Shown here piece by piece: positions 55,396-64,000 of a stretch of DNA of 64,000 nt. This DNA is from G963678255 sp963678255 (GTDB taxonomy: Bacteria; Cloacimonadota; Cloacimonadia; Cloacimonadales; WRIO01). The position numbers were made by a program, and so were the translations under genes. The stretch spans positions 1,488,001 to 1,552,000 of the forward strand of contig CAXXTW010000002.1 of assembly GCA_963678255.2 (NCBI GenBank), written 5' to 3'. Numbering within the stretch: position 1 is the stretch's first letter; each line of letters begins with the position of its first letter. The notes under the pieces are model-generated. The model was given only the letters and a program-made list of their open reading frames with translations. It searched no databases and was not told the origin of the DNA.

Positions 55396-58300
55396 TACAT
55401 TCTCCACGATTTTTTATACCACCAAAGGTAAGGATTGTAACTATTGGGGTGATAATGTCCATATTTTACAGATGCTACTATTGTTATCCAAGAATCATGT
55501 ACAGCATCGGGCATATATTCATTACGCCGACTTATCGGATAATATTCTGGGTTTGCTTTCCTTAGACCATTGTTATGGGCAACCTCCTGTCCTCCATACA
55601 AAAATAACTGATATAATTCTCTTAATGGATCTATGATACTTATTATAAGAGGATCTCTCATTATTCTTCCAAACGTTCTATGACCAAGTTCATCGTGCAT
55701 TTCTGATTGCTCTTTTAAAAGTCTCTCTTCCATCTTACTATCTCCTTTTTCTTTTGCATTTTTAATAGGTTCCAAGTATTTTTTATCTTCAATGGCAACT
55801 ACTTTGCTTGCATCAATCGCATCAGATATCTGAGATGCGAAAAAAATCCATGAATATGCATCATTGATATTTTCTAAAACATTATCATCATCAAAAGGAT
55901 TAGCAATATTAAAAGAATCTTTTGACCAATTATAGCTAAATGGTCCGATACCACTGGAAATATCATTACCAAAGTCTAACTTGTTTAGAATAAAACTTGA
56001 TGTTGTTCCAGTTGGGTCACCAGTTACTACTCCGAATCCTGTTGCAATAGAGGCTTGATTAAAACCGATTAGAAAAGCAGCAGGATTATCGTATGCTTTT
56101 GCCGTTTGATAACCTGAATAAACTGCATTCACTGCTGCTAATGTAATCGCAATTTTCACTAACATTGCAGCAGCAATAAAGAACTCCCCATCCGGATCGG
56201 TGTACATAACTGGAGAATTCCCACAGAAAAGGTAAGGGGAAGGAGTTTGTCCTTGAGGATCCACAGCATAAAACCGCATTAATTCAGAATCATATAGCCT
56301 AGCTCGGAAATTATGTAATCCTGTTTCTTCATCAAATTCCTGACCGGTATATTGATAGGAAATGTCTTCAGAAATTGAAGACTCCATGATATTACCAAAA
56401 GCATCATAATAGTAGGAAGTAACAACAACACCTGCAGAAATGACTTTACGAGTTGACCCTTGATGATCTTTAATGACATAGAATTCATCATTATTTTTTA
56501 TTTTACAGATTAGTCCCGTTGGAGAATAGATATAATTCAAAACATTTCCTGATTCATCCACTTCAAATATTGGATAGTCTCCAAGTCCACGAAGATATGC
56601 TGTTTTTAAAATACCTCCCTGTAAATTTGCTTGTTTCATAACTCTTTCGCCAGAGCTATTATAACTATAATAGATATATTCTGGGTTTTCATTATTAACC
56701 TGCAGAGAAATGCTTATTGTGCTTCCTGTATATTTATCATAGTCGATAGTCATACTTTTTGGAGTTGATACATTGACATTTCCGTTTAAATCATATTGAT
56801 AATCATTGATTGAGCTTCCTGATGTATTTTTTACCTGATCAGTTCCACTGTTATAAACATAAGTTTTTAAACTGTTACCTTTAGCTAAGGTTAAGAAATT
56901 GCCATTTGCATCGTATGTGATACCTGAATAATCAAAATCATTATTGTTATCGTTATCTGCTGAAGTAAGTCGCCCTAAATTATTGTAAGAAAAATTATAT
57001 GTATAATCCTTAAAGTTTAACTGAGAAATATTTCCATTAGGTTCATACACAATGTGTTCTAAAAATATATCATTTGGAGTTGATAAATCCTGCAAATGAC
57101 CACTAATATTATATGTATATCCTACAGATATTGGATTTAATTTTACGCTTAATTTTTCTTGAATTATTTGACCATTAATATCATAATTGTATTCTGCATA
57201 ATATTTTTCTTCATCAGCTTTACCAATAGCTTTCAATCTGCCATAATTATCATAGGAGTATGTTACAATTTTAGCCTCTTTAACTAAGATATCTCCGATT
57301 TCAGCCATAAAATTTGTGCCTGAGGGAGCAACAAAACCTGGAGATAGGGTAATTTCGTTTTCTGATTTAAACAAAACATTATCAGCTGAGAGAGTAACAT
57401 TGTTGGTTGGAGAACCTGCTGTAATAGAATTAGTCGCATAATAACATTCATTTGTTAGGCTGGCATTATCTAATATCAAATTCTCTTTAATTGTATAATT
57501 TGGGTAGTCTATTTTTATAACATTCCCAGCCACATCGTAATCATATTTTGTCACAAAGCTAAAATTATCATCAAACGAGAGTATTTTTTCAGTTTTCTGA
57601 ATAATATCTCCTTTTTTATTATATTTAAATTTTTCTATAACTTCAGATTCAGGGTCTTCATCATTATTCGTTTGTACTTCATACAACCCTCCTCTCAAAC
57701 CACAAATTGTTCCGTTAGTATCATAATATTTTCGAATTCTCCATATCCCAGCATTTCTATCTTCAGGCTGAGAACCCATATCATTATCTTCTGGATCATT
57801 GAAATTGAGCCATAAACCATATTTATAACCCGATTCGATCACTCTTCCTAGTTGATCATAACTAACGTAATTGTAATAACCCTGATCAATACCTTTTTGA
57901 TCTTGAGAAAATATTAATCGTCCTTTCTTAGAATAAAATGATCTTTGTGAACCAATATTTGTACTGTTAGTACTAATTTTTCTCCCAGCACCATTATAAG
58001 TGTTTGTTATGATATAATCCAAACTCTCCATACCACTCGGAGGATTATAATAATTTGGGTTAAAAATCTGTGTGCAGTTTCCCTTACTATCATAGGCATA
58101 ACCAGTAATATTTTTCTCTATTCCATTAACTGCATCTGCATCTGCAATGGTATATAAAAGCTTTCCTTCATTATCTTTGATTTGAACAACCGAAATCCCA
58201 TTTGGATCAACAGTTTTAGAACAAGATGCGTTTGAATAGTTACAGCTAGTCATATAAGGACTAGGATCTAGATCATAAAAATATTTCACTGAATGACTAC

Positions 58301-61300
58301 CTGAACTTTTAATAGCATTTACTGCTCCTGGACTTCCCTCTTCAATTTTTCTTGATAAAGGTGAACGTTCATACTTTACTTGTGAATAGGGATAATCATC
58401 TGAAACCTTAGTTAAAATGTCCCCAGACATAGTATCAGTTAAAAAATTAAAATTAGCATAATTTTGTTTTAGATTAAAGTGTTCATTTTCATATAATCCT
58501 GGTAAAGTAGTGACTGACGGACGTCCCCAAGCATCATAAATTGTTTGAGCAACAATAATTCCACCTTTATCAAGGGTTTGTTTTTGTAATTCTCTATCTA
58601 AATAATCAGAATAAACAACTGAAGCAGAGGGATTATTATAAACTGCTAGACTTTTAAAATTTACTATTGTATTATTAGCTCTAAAAGCCACATATGTACC
58701 TGTATTATAAACAGGTAGCCCATCTTGAACTAAATCTACAAACAAGGATCTTTTACCATTTATATAAACAGAAATCTGTTTATTATAATAAATTACTGTC
58801 CATCTTCCGTTTACATTATCAAGACTTTCACTTTGTTTTTTTAAAGTCAAGCTATTATTATTTGACACATAAAATAACACTTTACTTCCATTAGTCCAAA
58901 TCAAATAACTATTTCCCATGTTTGATCCAGTATTTGACGCCATAATATGAAGTCCACAATTTGAGCCTGAAAGAGCTTTCTGCTCCCATGAATAGACCAT
59001 GTTGTTAGTTTGATCAATCTGAGTATAGATTTTTGCGTTTGTATTTTGTATCTCACTTTGTTTTAGGCATGAGCTGTTTATACTCCAGTTACCAGATAAG
59101 GTTGTCCATTTATTAATACTGTTAAAATTATCAAAACCTTCAAAGAATCCGTATTGTGAAGCAAAACTATAATTTATATTTGGATCAGTAAATGAACGAT
59201 AGTTTTCTTGTTTAGAAATATGATAATCTTTCCCAGTCATCAATGTATTTTCTTTACTGTGTATTACTGATAATTTACTAAACCTATCATATTCATAACA
59301 AATGGTATTTCCAGAATCATCTGTTTCAAATGTTTTTTGTAAAGTAATCGGATCATAGGCGGTAGTAGTTATTGAAGATTCAACGGGTTGTACAAGAATA
59401 TCATCCCAATAGCTAATTTTAGAATTCGATCCCTGATGTCTTCCAATAGCAATGATTTTTTTTATCAGTTGATGCTGGTCAATCGTAGTTAAATCCAAAA
59501 GAACTTCCAGTTTTTTCCATTTCCCTGAGTTTTCATTTGTATAGTAAACACAAGGAGGATATTTCCATTCTCCATCATCCTCACTACCATCTTCATCGCT
59601 ATCAAGCCAGTACTTCAATTGGATATGCAAATCATCAAATGAATCTGCTTTAACAAAAGCTGAAAAGAGAATTTTACTATTTTCATTATAATTTACATCT
59701 ATCAACAATTCTTTACAAATCAAATAACTTTGTGCAGTGTTAGAATTTGTTGAAACCAATTTTAATGAATTTTTACCTGTATAGGATTCTTCTTGTGATA
59801 CCGATTGATTTGTTTTTGTTGAATACCATGCATTATTTTTATTAACCTCTTCATAATTCTGATAAAAGACTTCGTTATATTTACAATTTGCCCCACTTAA
59901 AACAGGAATTGCATCATTATACCCAAATTTAACCATTGAAGGAGTATTAAACATATCTTGAGATTCAATAACTCTTCCTTTTGCATCTATTTGAGTAATT
60001 TCGGACGTTTTAATCCATCCGCTATTATCATCTGGTTCAGAATCATTCCACCATGTAAAATTTTGATATGGAGTGATCCCATCCCATTGATAAGTTTTGG
60101 ACTGAACCCATTTATTGCCATCTAATGGTAAAAAGGTGTTTGCAGATGCACTTACTATAACATCCTCGATTTTGCTAACAGTTCCTATTATTGGATTAAA
60201 AGCTGGGAATGCTACATAAGGTGTATAAATTTCATCAAAGTATTTGTATTCTTTTCTTTTTTCATTTATGCATGAATTTTCTTCTGTTAATAATCTGCCT
60301 CTTTTATATTTGTTATTGGTTCCTGTTGACTCATCATATGAGTAATGGGTTTCACTTACTAAAATTTGATTAGGTTTTTTGTATGCAAACTCGGATGTTT
60401 TAATTATTTTATAGGTCCTATCATCTTGTACGTTATATGTAGGAATTATGTCATAATTTGTCAGAGTGTGTTGTAAATAATTGTTTTCAGAATCATACAC
60501 AAAAACTGTCCATGGTAGTCCCCAATATCTTACATCATCATTATATGTACGGCATGAGGTCTGAACGTTTTTTCCTAAAGTGCAATTATTGGCTTTATTC
60601 ATAGTAGTCATGGTTCCGAAATTAATAGAGTTGTTAAGAAAATATGAATCTGAATATTCAAAGCATGTTTCTAGTGTTTGAGCACCCGTATTGATCGATA
60701 TACTATTAACAGGGAAAGAAGCAATGTTAGATTGCATTTCATTATTTACTCTAAAAATGTCAATAATAGTAGCATCTTTGAGACTAGTTACGAAGCAATT
60801 AGAAAGCCAGAAACTGTATAAATCCGAGTTAACTATACTTTTAGTATTATATGACTCAGGTAATGTAACTGAGATTAATTCATCTTTTTCATTTAAGATT
60901 TTTAATCTGTGGTTTTGATTTTCAGTATAAATTAAAAAATCTAAACCAGTTTTAAAAGATAAATAATCAATATCATAATTACTATTTAAAGTATATAAAG
61001 TAGACCACGAGCTGTTCTTTTTATAAATTTTTATACGATTATCATTGCTCGAGCTGTTTTCTTTATATAATACTGCTGCAAGATTACCTTTAAGTTCAAT
61101 TCTATGAGGTAAACATAATTCATCATCTTCAAAACAATTTCTCCAGTTATCAATATTCACATCATAAATCCAGAAATTTAACGAACCATCTGGTATAAAA
61201 TTCCGTCTTATAATCAAATCATCTCCAAGATAACTATTTGTTTCACCTTTGTAAAAATCAATTTTACTCTTTATTGAAACTCCATTCCATCTTAATCCCC

Positions 61301-63440
61301 AAGTATTATCGTTATTAGAAATTGAATATAGATCATTCACTCCTCCTAATCCATTATCTGTAGCAGAACCAAGAAATCTTGTAAATGTGTTAAAAAACTC
61401 ATCCCATGCATAAAAACATTCTGAATAACCTTGTCTTAAGACTACTGAGCTTGTAGAATTTAACTTCCATTGTGAATCTGAATTTTGATTGTTTTGAAGA
61501 TTTGTTTGGTAATCTGATGGATTTAGAAATGATTTTGTTTCCCAATCAAGATTTTGATTTAAATAAAATAAGCTTAGTGCGTCATTTTTTTGTTTAAATA
61601 GAAAATAATTATTTAATCCATTCAAAGTAAAATTTAAAATTGCTTCATTATCTAGACCTGGTAATCCATAATCCTGAGATGTTGCTTCACTCCATGTTGA
61701 GTTATAGTTTTTTACATATAGATACAAAAATCCTGATTCTCTCCCAGCTACAGCTATATATCTATCTCCAGAACACATAGATATTGTACTTTCAGTATTA
61801 CTAGCAGAAAATGGTAAAGAATAATTTATTGGGTTTTCCCAATTTTTCAAATTATTATTCCAATTTATGACAACTAATTGGCGTGGTAGATTTGAATCAT
61901 GATAAGTTCTGTTTATAATAGCAAAAAAATCATTTTCCATTACTATTTCAAAATCATCTGGAAGCTGTCCACCAGAATTTGTTGAATAATAATTAACAAC
62001 ATTGTCTATTGTTACTGGATTTTCCATTGACTTCCAACAATTACCTACCCAGTATTTTGCCATTACTAGTATATTGTTTGTATCTGTTTGTCTCCATGTG
62101 GTAACTACATAATTGTTGTGAGAAAATACTTTTGGTGATTTATAACCCTGCCCTGGATTAAAAATAGAGTGATAATTATTGCCAATCGTTTTCTTTTCAT
62201 AACTATATGTTACATTTGCTCCTTTTTCTGTCTGAATCGTTTGAATAAAGCCTTTATGTTTTATTATATTATTCTGATCACTAGCGTCATCACTTTCATA
62301 ATAAGAATATTTTGTATAAGATTGTAGTTCATTTTCTTTGTTTAATATTTGAATTCCTCTTAATAATCTTTTCTTAAAATTATTATCTGTATTGATGAAG
62401 CTAATAAGATTATTTTCTTTGTAATCAAAATCAATTTCTGTTAAAATGCCATCGTCTTTTTTTAGATAAATAGAAAGCAAATATTTCTTTTCATATTGTT
62501 CTTGATATCCATCATAGAAATTTGTTGCAATTCCATTTACTGTTCTGATTTCAGGTTCAGTCATTTCAGTATGAGGATCAGCATATTCATAAATTTCTTT
62601 GTCTTCGTAGTTTAAATTTATAGAATAACCATAATCATTGAAAATTGAATTTAAGTAAACAGCCTGAGTGTATGGTACATCTCCAAAACCTACTTTTTCA
62701 ATTGCTTGGTTATAAGTATAATGAATGGCATTGTCAAACTGATCAGTAACTGTTGTTAAAAACCATTCTGTTGTAAAATTGCTTTGGCAATTAACACCAT
62801 TTTCATCTTTTGAAATGATACTATTACCTATCCAATTACCTATGCAAATAGTCTTTGCTTTTGATGAAAAAGGATGATTACTGTCATCATTTTCACCAAA
62901 AATCATTTTCTGCATTCCGCTAAATACTACCCAGTTATCTGTATTAGTATTTGAATTGTACTGAATTCTCAATGTATTATCTGTTTCTGCCACATAATCT
63001 AAAACATCTCCATTATTGCCATCATAAATTAGTTTTATGAACTGCCCGTTTAGTTTTAAATAAAAGATATCATCAGTAATAGTTTTTGTATTATTGTGAA
63101 AACGAACGATACTGTTTTTAGGAAGATCCCATCCTAAACCTAATACACTGGTCGGAGTAAACACATTTTTCTTTTTTACAATTTCATTTACGCCATTGTT
63201 AGAATAAGTTAAGTTTAAGCTAAGATTAGAAATTGAAATAGGTACAGAGAAGTTTACGGTACCTGTGGATTTATTGACTTTTTCTGAAATATTTTGAATA
63301 ACAGAACTACTGAAGTTTGATGCAAAATTACTTGCTGTTGGTTGTTCAAATGTTTCTTCAGAAAACAATAATGCAAAATTACATGTTAATAAAAGTATTA
63401 AAAATAAACAAGTTAAAAAACTAATTTTTCTTTTTTTCAT
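55395..63440 (-). CDS. Giant secreted Rhs-repeat protein
   Basis: 2,681 residues. Signal peptide (MKKRKISFLTCLFLILLLTC), GGAGG upstream; an ATG at 63467 is less likely. N-terminal Spv-like beta region and propeller-like repeats (~30-1000). A CBM-like domain (~1190-1350, FSAFVKAD, YWDDILVQP), a LamG/DUF1080-like domain (~1420-1600), YD repeats before and after, and a coathanger-stack-like segment (~2000-2050, NEITLSPGFVAPSGTNF). RHS core (~2355-2415, YQYTGQEFDEETGLHNFRARLYDS; ends DPDGE), then a unique ~265-residue C-terminal tip with hydrophobic helices and MHDELGHRTFG, unassigned. Polymorphic toxin architecture; the tip as toxin is inferred. Confidence 0.88.
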   Translation of the reverse strand: MKKRKISFLTCLFLILLLTCNFALLFSEETFEQPTASNFASNFSSSVIQNISEKVNKSTGTVNFSVPISISNLSLNLTYSNNGVNEIVKKKNVFTPTSVLGLGWDLPKNSIVRFHNNTKTITDDIFYLKLNGQFIKLIYDGNNGDVLDYVAETDNTLRIQYNSNTNTDNWVVFSGMQKMIFGENDDSNHPFSSKAKTICIGNWIGNSIISKDENGVNCQSNFTTEWFLTTVTDQFDNAIHYTYNQAIEKVGFGDVPYTQAVYLNSIFNDYGYSINLNYEDKEIYEYADPHTEMTEPEIRTVNGIATNFYDGYQEQYEKKYLLSIYLKKDDGILTEIDFDYKENNLISFINTDNNFKKRLLRGIQILNKENELQSYTKYSYYESDDASDQNNIIKHKGFIQTIQTEKGANVTYSYEKKTIGNNYHSIFNPGQGYKSPKVFSHNNYVVTTWRQTDTNNILVMAKYWVGNCWKSMENPVTIDNVVNYYSTNSGGQLPDDFEIVMENDFFAIINRTYHDSNLPRQLVVINWNNNLKNWENPINYSLPFSASNTESTISMCSGDRYIAVAGRESGFLYLYVKNYNSTWSEATSQDYGLPGLDNEAILNFTLNGLNNYFLFKQKNDALSLFYLNQNLDWETKSFLNPSDYQTNLQNNQNSDSQWKLNSTSSVVLRQGYSECFYAWDEFFNTFTRFLGSATDNGLGGVNDLYSISNNDNTWGLRWNGVSIKSKIDFYKGETNSYLGDDLIIRRNFIPDGSLNFWIYDVNIDNWRNCFEDDELCLPHRIELKGNLAAVLYKENSSSNDNRIKIYKKNSSWSTLYTLNSNYDIDYLSFKTGLDFLIYTENQNHRLKILNEKDELISVTLPESYNTKSIVNSDLYSFWLSNCFVTSLKDATIIDIFRVNNEMQSNIASFPVNSISINTGAQTLETCFEYSDSYFLNNSINFGTMTTMNKANNCTLGKNVQTSCRTYNDDVRYWGLPWTVFVYDSENNYLQHTLTNYDIIPTYNVQDDRTYKIIKTSEFAYKKPNQILVSETHYSYDESTGTNNKYKRGRLLTEENSCINEKRKEYKYFDEIYTPYVAFPAFNPIIGTVSKIEDVIVSASANTFLPLDGNKWVQSKTYQWDGITPYQNFTWWNDSEPDDNSGWIKTSEITQIDAKGRVIESQDMFNTPSMVKFGYNDAIPVLSGANCKYNEVFYQNYEEVNKNNAWYSTKTNQSVSQEESYTGKNSLKLVSTNSNTAQSYLICKELLIDVNYNENSKILFSAFVKADSFDDLHIQLKYWLDSDEDGSEDDGEWKYPPCVYYTNENSGKWKKLEVLLDLTTIDQHQLIKKIIAIGRHQGSNSKISYWDDILVQPVESSITTTAYDPITLQKTFETDDSGNTICYEYDRFSKLSVIHSKENTLMTGKDYHISKQENYRSFTDPNINYSFASQYGFFEGFDNFNSINKWTTLSGNWSINSSCLKQSEIQNTNAKIYTQIDQTNNMVYSWEQKALSGSNCGLHIMASNTGSNMGNSYLIWTNGSKVLFYVSNNNSLTLKKQSESLDNVNGRWTVIYYNKQISVYINGKRSLFVDLVQDGLPVYNTGTYVAFRANNTIVNFKSLAVYNNPSASVVYSDYLDRELQKQTLDKGGIIVAQTIYDAWGRPSVTTLPGLYENEHFNLKQNYANFNFLTDTMSGDILTKVSDDYPYSQVKYERSPLSRKIEEGSPGAVNAIKSSGSHSVKYFYDLDPSPYMTSCNYSNASCSKTVDPNGISVVQIKDNEGKLLYTIADADAVNGIEKNITGYAYDSKGNCTQIFNPNYYNPPSGMESLDYIITNTYNGAGRKISTNSTNIGSQRSFYSKKGRLIFSQDQKGIDQGYYNYVSYDQLGRVIESGYKYGLWLNFNDPEDNDMGSQPEDRNAGIWRIRKYYDTNGTICGLRGGLYEVQTNNDEDPESEVIEKFKYNKKGDIIQKTEKILSFDDNFSFVTKYDYDVAGNVIKIDYPNYTIKENLILDNASLTNECYYATNSITAGSPTNNVTLSADNVLFKSENEITLSPGFVAPSGTNFMAEIGDILVKEAKIVTYSYDNYGRLKAIGKADEEKYYAEYNYDINGQIIQEKLSVKLNPISVGYTYNISGHLQDLSTPNDIFLEHIVYEPNGNISQLNFKDYTYNFSYNNLGRLTSADNDNNNDFDYSGITYDANGNFLTLAKGNSLKTYVYNSGTDQVKNTSGSSINDYQYDLNGNVNVSTPKSMTIDYDKYTGSTISISLQVNNENPEYIYYSYNSSGERVMKQANLQGGILKTAYLRGLGDYPIFEVDESGNVLNYIYSPTGLICKIKNNDEFYVIKDHQGSTRKVISAGVVVTSYYYDAFGNIMESSISEDISYQYTGQEFDEETGLHNFRARLYDSELMRFYAVDPQGQTPSPYLFCGNSPVMYTDPDGEFFIAAAMLVKIAITLAAVNAVYSGYQTAKAYDNPAAFLIGFNQASIATGFGVVTGDPTGTTSSFILNKLDFGNDISSGIGPFSYNWSKDSFNIANPFDDDNVLENINDAYSWIFFASQISDAIDASKVVAIEDKKYLEPIKNAKEKGDSKMEERLLKEQSEMHDELGHRTFGRIMRDPLIISIIDPLRELYQLFLYGGQEVAHNNGLRKANPEYYPISRRNEYMPDAVHDSWITIVASVKYGHYHPNSYNPYLWWYKKSWRM

Positions 63441-63497
63441 AATTCTCTCCTCCAAAATTTCAAACATAAATTTAATAAAAATCTCTCCATCTTTTCC

Positions 63498-63947
63498 TCA
63501 ATTCTTTACATAATATTTATATTTAATTTTACTAATTTCAATTTCAACACCATCTTCAGATAGTGCAATGACTTTCCCAAAATCCAATATATCCCCTGCT
63601 TTAACAAAATAAGTCTGATTATTTACGTTCAGTATGGCTGTATCTCCGACTATTCCAGCTAACTCTATGCGAGGGAGATCTTTTATTTGAACTGTTTTTG
63701 TTTGGGAGTTTTCAGGTAAAATAGACTTTGAAGATTGGGTTGTTTTTACAAGCATCGCTTCACTGAAGGGATCTCTGAAATCACCCTTAAATTCAATTTT
63801 TTGGAATTCAGATTTGTTTTGTAATGTTTTATTTGTCACGACATCTTTATCTGTGGATAGCCCGTTGATCATTTTTATTATAAAATTTCCCCATATAATT
63901 GCTGCCAGTATGAAGAGGATAATCATAAAGATTTGTTTTGTTTGCAT
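63498..63947 (-). CDS. PilP/GspC-like pilus or secretion protein
   Basis: About 149 residues from the ATG at 63947 (GAGGG upstream). One transmembrane helix (~6-28), a linker with RDPFSEA near 58-64, then a beta domain (LAGIVGDTAILNVNNQTYFVKAGDIL, ~97-122, VGD-type turn) as in PilP and GspC homology regions, which connect inner-membrane assembly complexes to the secretin. Its operon continues beyond the window; it is separated from rhs by only 57 bp. Confidence 0.7.
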   Translation of the reverse strand: MQTKQIFMIILFILAAIIWGNFIIKMINGLSTDKDVVTNKTLQNKSEFQKIEFKGDFRDPFSEAMLVKTTQSSKSILPENSQTKTVQIKDLPRIELAGIVGDTAILNVNNQTYFVKAGDILDFGKVIALSEDGVEIEISKIKYKYYVKN

Positions 63948-64000
63948 ATCTACCCTCTTAATTTTTAAAACAAAGTTCGGTAAGTAAAGCATTCTGATCA

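Overview
The window looks like a chromosomal segment of an AT-rich Gram-negative bacterium. The clues are signal peptides with outer-membrane beta-barrel-like proteins, a type-A C-terminal sorting signal (NYPNPFNPS...), a PilP/GspC-like secretion protein and a giant Rhs protein. The style resembles Cloacimonadota and related FCB-group lineages, but that placement is inference; no rRNA or tRNA gene was seen.

Layout. 1-3.9 kb (minus strand): a nucleotide-signalling/TIR conflict cluster of a TIR protein, a deoxyribosyltransferase-like/TPR protein, a ThsB-like TIR protein and one unknown gene; a 14-base G/C homopolymer sits in the likely promoter. 3.9-5.5 kb: non-coding, with dispersed repeats that recur at 12.3-13.1 and 16.2 kb. 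5.5-16 kb (plus strand): housekeeping and accessory genes (serine hydrolase, pyruvate kinase, bifunctional PBP, class II photolyase, M29-type aminopeptidase, OsmC, alkyltransferase-like protein). 16.5-24.7 kb (minus): a tight seven-gene operon combining a secreted repeat protein, PqqD-like protein, ATP-grasp ligase, PLP decarboxylase, urea-transporter/M23-peptidase fusion and two TPR proteins. This looks like an uncharacterised peptide- or envelope-modification system. 25-31.7 kb (minus): yebC-ruvC-ruvA-rsmB-PASTA-purN operon and an EF-G-like GTPase. 32-40.2 kb: TPR/HisKA protein, CBM9/barrel protein, ABC transporter pair, IstB relic and a TPR/thioredoxin/propeller lipoprotein-like protein.

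40.3-50.0 kb is a mobile-element pile-up: three copies of one IS4-like element (one intact, one split by an IS256/MULE-like element with an 8-bp target duplication, one reduced to a remnant and split by an IS1634-family element), a group II intron beside palindromic repeats, and an 83-bp tandem repeat.

50.0-63.4 kb (minus) is a polymorphic-toxin-like Rhs locus. A 2,681-residue Rhs protein and its candidate immunity gene are followed by two displaced Rhs C-terminal modules (a permuted NlpC/LRAT-like domain and a lipase-like domain), each overlapped by a small membrane-anchored candidate immunity gene. Two near-identical cassettes carrying a 23S-rRNA-intervening-sequence-type four-helix-bundle gene lie between Rhs fragments, and one appears to split an rhs gene. 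The window ends in a PilP/GspC-like gene.

The strongest candidates for undescribed biology are the TIR/NDT cluster with its homopolymer promoter, the PqqD/ATP-grasp/decarboxylase/M23 operon, and the Rhs array with four-helix-bundle cassettes. All functional statements rest on motif reading without database searches.
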